Shown: positions 10,296 to 22,306 of the stretch, in pieces
Layout: each line of letters starts with the position of its first letter
How positions within the stretch are numbered: position 1 is the first letter of the stretch
Source: Plantago ovata
Lineage: Eukaryota; Streptophyta; Magnoliopsida; Lamiales; Plantaginaceae
NCBI GenBank assembly: GCA_028274465.1
Contig: CM051456.1
Coordinates: 94,164,753 to 94,228,752, forward strand
DNA: 64,000 nucleotides
Direction: 5' to 3'
Program-made: the position numbers and the translations under genes
Notes under the pieces: generated by a model
The model's input: the letters and a program-made list of their open reading frames with translations, nothing else
Database searches by the model: none
What the model was told of the DNA's origin: nothing

Positions 10296-11073
10296 CAAAT
10301 AAAAATAAACGCAAGAGATTCGAATAGATTCCCGGATGAGAGTGTAGTGAGACCACTTGCCCTTAACTCGATTTGCCCGCCTTTATAAGCTTCAGGCCTC
10401 TCGTGTGCACCAAACTCCCAAGGTACAATACCCAGTCACACTTGCCACCGAAAACTACGGTACCAAGTCCTTCGAATAAATACGAGAACAAAATTCTCTT
10501 TGGCTAATATGAAAATCATGTTGAAAGTAAATGATTTAATAATAGTTAAATATAAATAGTTCGCAATTAATTAACACTAATGGAAGTCATATGCTATTTA
10601 ATCTAGTTTAGCGAGAGTTTTGAAATCCACTTGATTATATTTTAAGTCACCAAAAAATAAAATGAACTTTTTTTGTAAGAGTTTTATAAATGTGGTTGTT
10701 TTGTAAAGGGTCTAAAGTAGCTTATTTATATATGTGATTTCCTGTTTAATCAATAATCGCTCTGTGTAGAACTGATAATCTGTAGACTTCTTGAATTAGA
10801 GTTGGTTTATTTCAGTCATTGTGGATACTGTGAACTATGGAGGCTGTGTTGTTTTTCTATGTTTCTTAATTCCTACATGTTCCATACGAATTAGAAACAT
10901 ACTGATGGTTCGGAAACCGATTCCCTAAGTTCGTTCTGATACACATCTCCATCAATCTATCTAGGGACCAAATTGCATTGTATGCATGCATCATGGATGA
11001 TGTAAACATAGTAAACTCCACCCTGATGACAATAAAAACATAAACCAATTGATAAAAACAACACATTAGCTCA
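10296..11073. other. Gap: intergenic, no gene seen
   Basis: AT-rich with a more GC-balanced patch at about 10,320-10,490. No coding match or repeat boundary was recognised. The 3' part would be the promoter and 5'UTR of the ORF at 11,074 if that is a gene. Confidence 0.3.
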
Positions 11074-11445
11074 ATGGAGTTATCAACAACAAACTTTCAA
11101 ACAAATGACCAGACTACTCCCGTCTGGAAGATCAGCAATTCAAAGAACAACGGCAGCAATCTTCTCGACTCGTTCGAGCTGCAATCAATCACCAAACAGT
11201 TGAATCACGCAATTCATGCCTCCAATGGTGTCTCATCTCCCAGTTCTTACATGAGATATCTCTACCACCTTGACCGAATGCAAAAAAGAAGCAATGGCAA
11301 GACATCAAAGAAGATTTGTTGGTCAAAGCAAAGCTGTGAAGCAAGCCAAGTCACCACGAAGGAACATGGCACGGGAGGGTTTGTTGTATGGCTTTGGAAG
11401 AAGGTGAAGAATGGATTTGTAAAAGGGAGGAGATCAAACTGGTAA
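11074..11445 (+). CDS. Small basic plant protein of unknown function
   Basis: A 123-codon single-exon frame, ATG to TAA. A polar N-terminus leads to a segment LLDSFELQSITKQLNHAIHA, a serine-rich stretch (SSPSSYMRYLYHLDRMQK), and a C-terminal motif GTGGFVVWLWKKVKNGF followed by a basic end. The combination of an ELxxxTxQLNxAI helix, SPxYxxYLxxLDR and a C-terminal Gly-Phe-x3-LWKKVK block looks like a family of small uncharacterised plant proteins, but I cannot name it with certainty. No signal peptide or membrane segment is evident. The gene is convergent with LEO1, whose stop codon lies 498 bp downstream. Antisense frames here are shadows. Confidence 0.5.
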   Translation: MELSTTNFQTNDQTTPVWKISNSKNNGSNLLDSFELQSITKQLNHAIHASNGVSSPSSYMRYLYHLDRMQKRSNGKTSKKICWSKQSCEASQVTTKEHGTGGFVVWLWKKVKNGFVKGRRSNW

Positions 11446-11942
11446 ATATCAACTTTCGCACACATGTTGAATCTGTTGATCAAGAAATACGTTCCAAAGT
11501 ATAACGACTGCTGTAGATTACTAGTAATCTGTAATAAGCTTTTGCTCTACTCAAATCAAAGTATCAAACCATGTACCACATGATTTCCAATCATTCAAAC
11601 AAAATCATGGCTGTAAAATGATGGACACTGAACGAGTCATGAAAAACCCAGTGATACGAAGAATCAAGTTTCAACCAGCATTCTTAGTTCAACAGATGAT
11701 ATACCGAAGAGTGAGGAATATAAGATAAGTTCCTGTAAGATTTTCTTTAACCCTATCAAAAAGGCTACAACAGAATCAAATTACACATTCCAGCACTGAG
11801 TTCTAATAATAGAGATCTCACTGGAAGATCTGGTACCAGGTAGTCTGGGCCATGGGGTATGCCACCAATCCTTGGAAAGTCCGAACAGAGATGTACCAAC
11901 TGAAAGCCGGAAGAACAGAAAGTCCAATGAAATGCGAAAGTC
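11446..11942. other. Gap: 3' intergenic region between convergent genes
   Basis: Holds the presumed 3'UTRs of the small plus-strand ORF and of LEO1. No repeat or gene was seen. Confidence 0.4.
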
Positions 11943-14900
11943 CTAGTCCTCATCGCTTTCGTAAATCATTTTCATTCTTCGATGGGGCACAGTTTTCCTT
12001 GGAGGAGAGTCATCATCTGAGTCAATATCTTTCCTTTTTAAGCTACCTCCTGAATTCCTAACCTTCTGCTTCTCCTGATGAAATTTGAACATGAGAAAAA
12101 TAATTTAGCCTACACTAAAGGTAAGTAAGCAGGGCTCAAGGCGCCTTGTACCAGAGGTGATTTACATGTGATAATTTCTCTATTCCTGGAATTGGAGGGA
12201 AATAACTGGTGCCTCAAATAATGTTATTCACGCATAAATCAGTGTTTGTAACACCAAAACTGAAATTGCATACCAGTGAATTTGATAGTTCTGCAATATG
12301 CAGAAGCAATGAACTTTCAGGAGTACTATTTGTAAGATTTCTTTGTAAAAGGACATCACCAAAAATATTTGAGTGGAACAGAGTAGAGATAGCAAAAATA
12401 TTTCAAAGACAGATGAGAACTTTAACTGAGAAAAGCTACCAACCTGAACCTCTTCTTCTGATTCATCATACGCCTCTTCCTCTTCTTGCTCACGCTCTTC
12501 ATCCTCTTCTGCATATTGCTCCTCATCCTCGTCTTTTTCATATCGATTACCATTTTCTTCTTCCTCTCCATCAGTTTCATACTCAGACTCCTCCTTCTCA
12601 CTGTCAGAGAAATCTATTGGCCGTCGAGGTGGTTTAGAAGCAGAAAACGCGGACTTGTTTGAACCCTGAAAGAATCCCAGCAGAAGATAACGAGTTTAAT
12701 TCAGCAAGAGCTAAGCACAAAGCCGAAAGGTTCTTGTTATCATCAGCCTTATTTATGTACGAACCTTCTTTGCATTGATTATCCGCTTCTCAGCTCGAGC
12801 TTCTTGATCCAGGTCCATACTAGCACGGCGGTGAACAGCAGATCGTCGAGGTTCATAGTCATCCTCCTAATTTTGACAAAAATTACATATCAAAGGTGAA
12901 TTTCACCACTCGTATGGTTTGACCAAGTATGAGCAGAACCCACGACTTTGATATATTTTCTTGAACTGATGGGTTTTCAGGGATATTAAGGTAAATCATA
13001 ATGGGTATTTTGATAATTTATCATAATGATAAAGACGATATTCTGAGAGAGAGAGAACCAGATGTCTATTAGAAAGTCATGTGGAAATTAAAGAAAGACA
13101 ATTTTCAAAATTATTCCGTGACAATGGATGGCAAGTATATGCAAAAGAATTTTTCCTACCTCTTCAGGGTCATCTTCTAGGAAACCAGGGGAGAGTTGGC
13201 GTTCCCTACGTATGGGTTGCGTGTATTTACGACTTACTTTCTCCTTCTTCCGACTGAGGTGTTCACTAGCTCTAATTGATTGATTCTCAGCCTAAAAAAG
13301 AGAGTAACATCATCAGAGTAAGATTCTAATTCACCTGAAGCTGCATGATACAATTCATAGCCAACTAATACTCCTGCAACCTTTTCCTTTTGTTCCTTCT
13401 CCCTCTCAGGATCGATGTTGGTGACGCAATTCTTGATTCTGAAAACCTTTTTGTGCCGGGAATCAACAAGCGCAGTCAACAAACGGTGAGAATTTGAGGA
13501 CAAAGATGATGGCATAAACCTCATTTTTGTCAGAATCCGCCCCTGGGATTGGAGAAGGCCCTGCAAAAACAAACTAGGATGAAACCTATTGATCGACTGA
13601 AAGACAGGCAGGCGCATAAACGAGAAACCCAGCATATTTCATATATTGATAATTTCGGCAAAGATCGTTTGATAAACTATTAAGCGCATAGAGAAGGTCC
13701 AGTAGACGAAGTATGATTAGTTATCTTACCTTTCCATGTCTCATGAAAAGGTGTGCTTGCTCATGTTGAGCATCCTGTTTAGATATGTTGAGCACTTCAT
13801 TTCCAATGTGCAACTGTAGGCTGCCATCCGACCATTCTACAAAACGAGCATTGCTTTCAACCTACACAAGGTAGCACGCAAGTCAGGATAGAAGGAAAAC
13901 TTCCCAAGCACATCAAATTTAACCAAATGACAAAACCTGGATCACAGCTAGGCCGAAGAGGACTGTCACACCAGTTTGAATTTGAAAAGTAAAAAACAGC
14001 ATGAATAAACTACTAAGTGTATGTTGAACTAGAAGATGACGGGATCTGAATTACAGGTGACGCAAACTAATTTTTCATGTTGTTCATAAAAGGATCAAAA
14101 TCATAGGCTCCAATGCATATTCTGAAGTTACATTCAGTGAATCAAGCCACCAGCTTCATATCCTCCATAAACTAGTATTTTTTTGCAACAGAATTAAGAG
14201 TTTAAGATTCCACTGGTGCACGAAAAACCCACTCAGACATTAAGGACAAAAATCTAATTTTTAAACCAGCTACACATTCCCGATCCCCTGCCAACTAGTT
14301 AACCTACTCTATCGTGTCACTAGGTTCATGCCTCAGAATCTCTTATTGTTTCTAGTTAGCAATATGCAAATGCCTGTGCATGCTTGCAGAAATAACTTTA
14401 GCAATGTTTTCATGCCAAGGGAATCAAAATCAGACTGTGTTTCACACATCACCTCATGAGAAGGTACCTGTTTAGGTGATTAACATTATTTGACCAAAAT
14501 AATGTAATCAACAATGAGTTTGGAATTTGTTTGGTGAATGCATGATAAGTACTGAATCAGGTTATTCCACCTTATCACCAAAACACAATTTGGAAAGTTG
14601 TCCGATGTGCCTAGTAAGCGGGTCACAGTGGATTTGTTGTAAGAATAACTAGTTCTTTCTAAATCACCTACGGTCGTCAGCAACATATTCCGTTCTCACA
14701 CTGGTGAGTAAAAAATACACAGTCAACTCCTTCAAAATCAGTCTAATTCAGAGTTATAAATGTCTGTGACGCAGAGCAGAAGTGACTTTAACAACCATGA
14801 CGACTTCCCATTTGTTGTGTATTTCATCTTTACCTGAAAAGAGTTTTGATGTTGGAAGTAGATGTAATTCAGAGTTTTAGATTAATGTTTTCCCTTGGAA

Positions 14901-17900
14901 GTAGAACCTATTCAAAGTACCTTTACCAACCAACTCATCCGTCAAATGACTTTCACTTACGCTACCAAGACAACGTCAATCAATTCAGATTTTAAGATAC
15001 GTTTCTACAGTAAACAGATATTAGGCATCCAAACATTTGTTTTCACATATTAGCAGATAACAACAGGTTTTGAGTTTGGAGTAAAATCTTGCATATTCAC
15101 TTACAGATGTTGTGCCGTCACGTTTTTTTATCTCCCTCCAGCGAACAACATTATTCTCCAGTCGTATCCTCTTCTTTGCTCCAGATTCATCAGTTTCATA
15201 ATAATCTTCTTCAACATAAGTTCTGGGATTGAAAGGTTTAGGATCTATGCCCATGATGTTAGAAACTTTGATCATATGCATCTGCAAAAGAATAATGCTA
15301 CCATTATCATTTCTATCTATTAAATACCTAAAATACTCCGTATTACATAAGGTGCGAGTCACATGATAATTAAATGGATGATAAAGACCCTTCTTAAAAG
15401 ATTTAATGAGAATATCAATCTGAAAAATGGTGCGGAAAAGGATTACAAGTATACATATATGGATGACTGCTAAGCACTTTAAAAAAAGAAAATCATACAA
15501 GGATGTCTACTAGCTAATGCATGTAGGAATGAATGCAGCACTCTTCATGAGCATGTGTGCATGGGGCTGATTCACTCGTGAATTTGATGATATGAAAATC
15601 TCAAATTCTCAACCTCGCTATCCGAGTATTTGGTACAGAGATACACATGTCCAATGTGCAACAAACTGTGAAGTATTTGAGAATATTTGGTGCTCAACTC
15701 CTCACCAGGTTGCCTCTACATTGAGTACCCAAAGTCAAAGAATCAACATTGGTCTGTTCTAATTTATTAGAAAAAAAAACAACTCTTGCCAGAGATTCCA
15801 TAATCTGATGGGACTCAACCCCAAGACTTCGAAGGACTTGGCATCAGATAATGAAACAAGTACAGAACCTCGTTAGCAATAAGCGACATGTGGCTCGATG
15901 AGATTGAAATGATTTCTTTCAACCAGTGTTGTCAATCACATATCACAGCATACTGTGGCTCGATGGACGTTATATACAATATACTCCTTCCGCCCCGGCA
16001 ATAAGCGTTATACATTCTCTTGTTTTTTTTCATGGTTTTTAAGAAATCTAATAAAATATGAGGATCTAGTACAGGTCGGGTAAGTTGTATAGAAAAAAAT
16101 AAATAAAGAATGTAAGTGGGAGACTTTCTCAATAAAATATGAGTAAATAATTGATGTGTGATGCGTTTGTAAGTGTGTTTGCTTTAAGGGGTTATTTATA
16201 GTTCCTAAAATGGATTGGTTTGAAATGACACATTGCTAATGATACACAACAAAACGGAAGAATTGGCAAAAATGGCACATTATTAGTGGGACACAGGGAG
16301 ATTCTTATATAATAAAACTTACAGAATGAACATATAAGTACTTGTAAAGTTGAAGTAAGCTTGCAACAACTGAATTAAGACTACCGAGTTGCATATTCCT
16401 TTATAAAGAGTCCTAAAGAGTCTAAAGACGAGAAAAGTCAAGGAAAATAAAAAAGTCTTACACAAAATAATGTCATAAACCAAAACATAAGACATGTTAT
16501 AAATAAAACAAGGGTCCATTGATTTTTTATACCCTCTTAGCATCCCTAATAACGAAATGAACCACCTTAGTTTATCAATTACATTTTAGTCCAAAGTCAA
16601 CAAAAATTCACTATTCCAAAATTGAATTTTAATGAAACCAAACAAACCTTAGTGTTTTCAAATAAAAAAGATAAAGAATTAAAAGGAAAACTAACTAAAA
16701 TACTAAAATAATAAAATAAATTTTAAAGAAAAAAACTTAACTATAAAAATAAAAAAATTATCTTCATCATCCCCAAAGCTTCGGTACTGTAATTTTTTCC
16801 GGTACCGGAGCTCCAGCGCCGAAAACGGTGGAGCAAGCTGCTCCACCACCATTAACGGTGCAGCAAGCAGCTCCACCACTAGATCGGTGGAGCAGCAGCT
16901 CCACCATTGCTCCACCGTTACCGGCACCGGAGCTCCGATACCGGAATTTTCCAGTACCGAAGCTTTAGCAAAGCGAAGATGGATGGATCTTGTTAAATAT
17001 TTAAATTTTATTTTATTTTATAATTCTATTTAGATTTTTTAAATCTTTAAATTAATTTTTTGATTGAAAATATTTATTTTTATTAAGTCATGTTTGGTTG
17101 GAAGGTGTTTAAAGTGTGGTCAACTCAAATGGACTAAAATGTAATTGAGTTTGGACTAAAATGTAATTGATAACACAAGAGGGTCCTTTATGAGAAAGGA
17201 CTTCATAGTGAGCCCTTATAATCAATTTTCTCATAAAACAATCTCTTCCGGTGGTGGTTGTGCTATAACTAGAGGGCATTAAGGTAATAAAACAACCATC
17301 AAGGGGTAATACAAAGCCACATTCCTTGCAAATGCAAGGTTGCCACTGCAGTGCAGGTATACCTGACTGATTTCCATCAGGAATTTGGCCGAAATTGAAG
17401 TTCACTGATGGAGGGACAGACTGCGAGCCGCAGACAGAGAAAGAAAAGAAAACAAGGGGTTGAAAAAGAATGGAAAGGTTCATCTATGGGTGTTTTTTTT
17501 TTCCTTTCTGGGGTGTGGGGATTGGTCATTTACCATCCAAAACTCACTGCCTCGGCACTATCCCGTCGTAACCGGAATGCGATTCTGGGATCGCACCGGG
17601 ATTGACAACAGTGACAACACTGACTCAATGTTAATTTCAACAAAATCCAAACTGCTGCATATTAGTAGATTGTGACCGGAATGTGATTCTTGGATCGCAC
17701 CGGGATTGACAACAGTTACAACACTGACTAAATGTTAATTTCAACAAAATCCAATCTCTTGCATATGGTAGCAGAAAACTATGTTAATAAATATGGCACA
17801 CGTTTTGTCGCATTTCAGTATAACAGATCAAAGAGAAAAAACAAGGCAAAAAAAGGAAACAGCAAACAAGACCAAGAATTAAAGCACTTCATATGCAAAG

Positions 17901-20518
17901 TGTTTTAAGGATCAACCACCCAAAACAAGCAGGTTGAAGATGAACCTTTTTGGATTCAGCAGGAGGATAGCGCAAAGGAATTTCAAGTTCCAGCGGTGGA
18001 CCTGTAGGTTTTTCCTTAGATTTAGCTTCAATGTGTTCTTCTTCCGAGTAATATGGTGCATCATCATCAGGTATCATATCTTCAGGCCTTAGTTCTCTCT
18101 CATGTTGTTCTCCATCATCCCCCATAGGTGACCGCTGTAGGAAAACAGTAATTTTATGCATTCCATGTATAAAGAAACCATAATGAAAGCAGTAATAAGT
18201 TGACAATTTTACGAACATTTCCATCATCCATCTGATTCTGAACTTCATATTCAGCTTCTTCTTCATCAGAGTCCCCAAAAACATCACGAATCTCTGGAGC
18301 TGACTGTAAGAACTGATCGTCGTCTTTCTCATCACCAGATGATCTAATGAAAGCATTAAAAAATTATAATAATAAACAAACTTCCCTAAGTTACAAGAAA
18401 CCATAATCATAAGGTAAGGTAACATTAGAACCCAACTGTATTATTTTGCATCAAGTCCTTTGTCTTGTTCACAGTCTATGTTATGTTATTTTTCACTCTC
18501 ATGCACTTTCAAGTAACATTAAACTGAAAACTAGAGTTACGATATAGATCTTGCCAATAGCCTCTAAAAACTTGCTTAAAACACCAACATATCAGATGTT
18601 CTATATAAATTACATTTCAGATTTTACAAGTATCTGCTTATGAGAAAGAGAGACTAAGCTCAGCCATACAACCATCGTCTATATAACATCTTAAATGAGA
18701 TGGAAAAATAGATTATGAGAATATATGATGAGATTTTGTGTGGCTGAAATAGGTGAAGTAGATCTTGAAGGTCAAGGTATTCAAAAATGAGAAGTTATAG
18801 CACCAGAATGATAAATAGTAACTACTGAAGTCTGAAGATAACCAACACAACATGGAGCAAGACGAATGTTAAGCTTTTCAAGCATCCAATCTATAATAGT
18901 AACTAAAACTTAATACAAAGAACAAAGATCGAAAGGGAGAGATTTATCATTAGTAGAAATGAAACTGAAATGCCACCAGAGGACAAAGTATATGATATAC
19001 TCCATCAGTTCACTAAAAACGTTATTGTCCATGCTTTCCTCTTGATAATATTCTTTAGAAAAAATTTAAAAAATAATAAGACTTACTGATTAAGAAAGAC
19101 TATAATTGAAGGCATATGCATGACATCATGAGAACAAGTGAAGAGGTAACAGAAATGCGTCGGAACAAAGTATAAATTCTAAAATGAGGGGAAAGAAGTG
19201 GGCAGGAGAATGCAAACTGCAGCAATCAGGGATATGGAGAGACATGGCAATGTGAGAAGAGATACCTTGGACTCCTAGCCTGAGTGACCTTATCTTCTAC
19301 ATTAGCAGCATAATGGTTATCTCCTGATCTTTCTGATCCACTGTCAGCTAAATTGCGTCTTCTACTGGTTACATTGTTTTGTTCATATTCCTCTTTTTCA
19401 TCACTCTCTGAGTACTTTACTTCACTTTCTTCCCTCTGATCACCTATTTCAACTTCTTGAGAACTTTGATCTCTCTCATCTTCACTCTCCCCGTGCACGG
19501 GATGAAGTTCTGGAGGTTCACCCTCACTCTCAAGGTCAGCCTGTCCTTGACCTTCAACTTCAACTTCATCTTCACCCTCGGGTTCTGGTCCACCATCTAC
19601 ATCATCCTGGAAACAAGGAAGACCAAGAATACGAATGTATTCAAATTCAAAAATAAAATAAGAAGTCCTTAGTACTTGTCTGATCAAGTCTGACACGATG
19701 TATTCTAAAAAGTGATTAACGGACGGCATTAGGTAACAGGATGTATCCAGGAAAAAAGAATAATTTTGTATATATTACTCATAGTAGTACTATTGCAACT
19801 AAACATAATGACTATTTATTTAGCTGAATTGAATACTCAAGAAGTAGAAAGTTTCACTTTAAAGAAAGAAAAAAAAAAGGTACAGCTAGTTCCCAGTGGT
19901 ACCATCTATGAGATTACCAGTTTAAAACAATTCATTGCCAAGTAAGCAGATTAATCTATAATTCAACAAAGAGATTATCATTATCCAACTCCAGATATAC
20001 TTGTAGCTAAAATGTTTACAATTGCAAAGATTAGTCTGAATTAAGGAACCTTAGCAAGAATTCTGAGGAAACCAACTAGGTAAGTGGAAAACAAAGAAAA
20101 ACAACATTGGCACAATAACGGTTGGTGCTGTTTGAACAAATATAATTCTCCTTCAAGAGAACTAGCTGGATATCTGAACCACAAGACGGCCATTTTACAA
20201 CTACGGCGACATAAACTGGACCGCAAGGAACTAAACTGTAAACAGCAGAGATACTTATCTCATTTGGCAGTTGTAAATGAATATTGTTATAATTTTGCAG
20301 TTTCCCTCCTTTACTGATGCTACAGCCTTGTATATCACTTTCAAGTTCTGTACTCTTTAATTATAAATCTTAGGAATTTTGATAAACTACCGACTACTAT
20401 AAACCCCAATTATCTCTCTGAAAAAATTACATTCTCATCATTAGACAACAACAACAATTATTATCATTTTGATTTTATTTAGTTAATAATGTAGCTCAAT
20501 TTTGCTAAACCAGTTAGG

Positions 20519-20555
<37 letters not shown>

Positions 20556-20825
20556 CATTCAACTCATCAAAGCCATCGCATATGAATATATGATCAAGTG
20601 TATCGATTAGTATAATACAAATTCACAAAATTCTCAAAAATTACAACAACAACAAAAAAATAGGGCAAATGGAATGAATCTCGAGAAGAGAAAAAATTGA
20701 ATTACCGAAGCAGAATCAGGTTGACGATTGGACTCGTGCTCGGATTCAACCTCCTCTTCTTCCTCTTCCTCAGATTCACCGAACAGATTCTGCATCATCT
20801 GATGCCGCTTCTCTTCCCCAACCAT
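11943..20825 (-). CDS. LEO1: Paf1-complex subunit LEO1 (VIP4 orthologue), 11 exons
   Basis: LEO1/VIP4 is a nuclear subunit of the Paf1 transcription-elongation complex, which promotes co-transcriptional histone modification and in Arabidopsis FLC expression. Exons on the minus strand are 20825-20706, 19606-19266, 18343-18217, 18134-17946, 15281-15105, 13861-13730, 13560-13381, 13291-13160, 12866-12765, 12665-12444 and 12074-11943. All introns are GT-AG, phases match, and the total is 617 codons plus stop. The start was chosen because it gives MVGEEKRHQMMQNLFG, the usual LEO1 N-terminus. An acidic, Glu/Ser-rich N-terminal third is followed by the conserved Leo1 core (about residues 235-425: LELEIPLRYPP, KVSNIMGIDPKPFNPRTY, ARFVEWSDGSLQLHIGNE, SSLSSNSHRLLTALV, KNCVTNIDPEREK). 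The C-terminus is charged. Length is close to the ~625 aa I recall for Arabidopsis VIP4. No lesion was found, so it is probably functional. Confidence 0.96.
15984..16300. mobile_element. Stowaway-like MITE in LEO1 intron 4
   Basis: Starts CTCCTTCCGCCCCGGCAATA after a TA (15,982-15,983) and ends ...GGGACACAGGGAG, whose complement CTCCCTGTGTCCC resembles the start. The CTCCxTCCG terminus is typical of Stowaway/Tc1-mariner MITEs in plants. The right-hand TA is degraded (AT). About 317 bp, no coding capacity. Confidence 0.6.
16566..17179. mobile_element. Foldback element with GGAGC-rich centre in LEO1 intron 4
   Basis: Terminal phrases CTTAGTTTATCAATTACATT (16,566) and the complement of CTTGTGTTATCAATTACATT (17,179) continue as inverted arms (TTTAGTCCAAA, ACCAAACAAACC / GGTTTGGTT-like). 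Between AT-rich arms a GC-rich core at about 16,770-16,980 contains many GGAGC/GCTCC units (GGTGGAGCAAGCTGCTCCACC, GGTACCGGAGCTCC). Arms and core resemble the elements at 52,019 and 53,474. No target duplication was identified. Confidence 0.55.
17571..17766. repeat. Direct duplication of a 92-bp segment in LEO1 intron 4
   Basis: 17,571-17,662 and 17,675-17,766 are near-identical (ACCGGAATG(C/T)GATTCT...GATCGCACCGGGATTGAC...CAACAAAATCCAA...), offset by 104 bp. The surrounding 17,200-17,560 segment is less AT-rich than the other introns and may be part of an unidentified insertion. A minus-strand frame across it (17,483-17,109) has no recognised domain. Confidence 0.8.
20522..20555. repeat. (TA)n microsatellite in LEO1 intron 1
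   Basis: About 16 TA units with one G interruption near the 3' end. Confidence 0.95.
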
Positions 20826-21201
20826 TTTTCTCTCCGATTTTTAGGTCAATCAACAACTGAAACTTGAAACAGCTCCTAATTTCTGTATCAATTTGTGTTA
20901 ATCGATCGGCTATGGTGGTATGGAGAGCGGCTAGGGCGTTTATACTGTAGAATTCGATTTTGAGGAAGAAGACTACTCTCGTCTCTCTACTCTACTGTGT
21001 GATGATATGATACTCTCTCTATTTTAAGTCAAAATTGATAAAATGGTTAAATATATTTCGTATTTACAGTTTGTCAATACTCATAGGATTTAGTTTTATT
21101 AGATTGTTTACTTTGTTTTTTAACAATTTTTTTAAGGTTTTCTAAAATAAGAAGATTTAAATATCTAAATAGAGGGACAAAAATAGAGTATCTAAACAAT
21201 C
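20826..21201 (-). promoter_or_regulatory. LEO1 5'UTR and proximal promoter region
   Basis: Immediate upstream sequence of the LEO1 ATG, up to the LINE target site. No unambiguous TATA box was picked. The pre-insertion upstream sequence resumes at 24,529, so the LINE separates LEO1 from its former distal promoter. Confidence 0.4.
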
Positions 21202-21385
21202 GAAAAAGTCAGATGAATACATATATCCCAACACTCTGATAGGGGTTCGGGTTGTGTCCCGGATCTGGAATATCGAGTTCTATGTGTCCCAAAGCCAAAA
21301 AAGATGCACCGAGATGAGAGTCTCTATCTCTCTAGACAAATATGAGGTTACTCTCCAAAACATTTTATAAATTAAACCATCATCA

Positions 21386-22306
21386 ATGAAGTTTCTGTTT
21401 TGGAACCTCAGGGGAGGATGCAACGTAGAAAAGATAGCTGATGTCAAAAAATATATAGACGAATACAGGCCAATTATGGTCTTTTTTATGGATACACGAG
21501 CAAATTTGGAAACGGCTGTAGCAAGGATTGCTCAGCTTGGTTATCCAAATAAACACATTGTCACACCACCAGCCGAGACACCTCAAATGGGTGGGATCTG
21601 GATACTTTGGAACCAAGAGAACATACATGTTGATGAATTACATGCGACTAACAGGATGATTCACTTTAAAGGAATTATCCAACAGACAAACAAACAGGCA
21701 TGGATATCATCCATCTACAACTATACACAACCTGTCCGACAACAACAAGTATGGGCTGATCTTAAAAACTTCAGTAAAAATGTTAATTTGCCTTGGATTT
21801 TAGGAGGTGATTTTAATGCAGACTTATCACCAGAAGAAAAAATAGGAAAAGGCAAATTAAACTGGACTCAAATGAATGATTTTAGAAATTGTCTAAATGA
21901 TTGCAGGTTAATGGATTTAGGTTCTTCTGGTACAACCTTTACATTCATTAACAAGCAATTTGCACATGATTTTGCATGTAGTAAACTTGACAGAGCATGT
22001 GGTAATGTTGAGTTTATACGCATGTTTCAAAACTGCAAGGTTAAAAATATTGCTACACCTATCTCAGATCATACTATCTTACGTGTTGATTTAAATCCTG
22101 TTAATATTCTTATACCTAAAATTTTTAGATATGAAAATATGTGGATAGAAGAAAGAATTTTTGAACCAATGTTCGATTATTTCTGGGAAATAGAGAAAAC
22201 AAAACCAGAATTCACCTTTGCTAAAGGTGTTAAGAATCTGGCTACAGAAGCAATACATTGGCCCCTTACAAGCCTCAGTCAAATAAACACAAGAATAAAA
22301 ATCTGA
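21386..22306 (+). pseudogene. LINE ORF2 N-terminus: APE-like endonuclease
   Basis: Begins MKFLFWNLRGG, the usual start of the plant L1 endonuclease domain (N of the NxRG motif). It contains GGDFNADLSPEEK (catalytic GDFN), TTFTFINKQ and SKLDRACGN, and the terminal SDH motif (PISDHTILRVDL). The domain would nick target DNA to prime reverse transcription. The frame is lost at about 22,260-22,306, after which the coding signal continues in another frame. Confidence 0.85.

Noticed and set aside
17109-17483. Minus-strand frame in LEO1 intron 4 as a gene or missing exon
   Set aside because: It contains WQPCICKECGFVLPLDG, vaguely zinc-finger-like, but LEO1 exons 4 and 5 join in phase without it and no family could be recognised.
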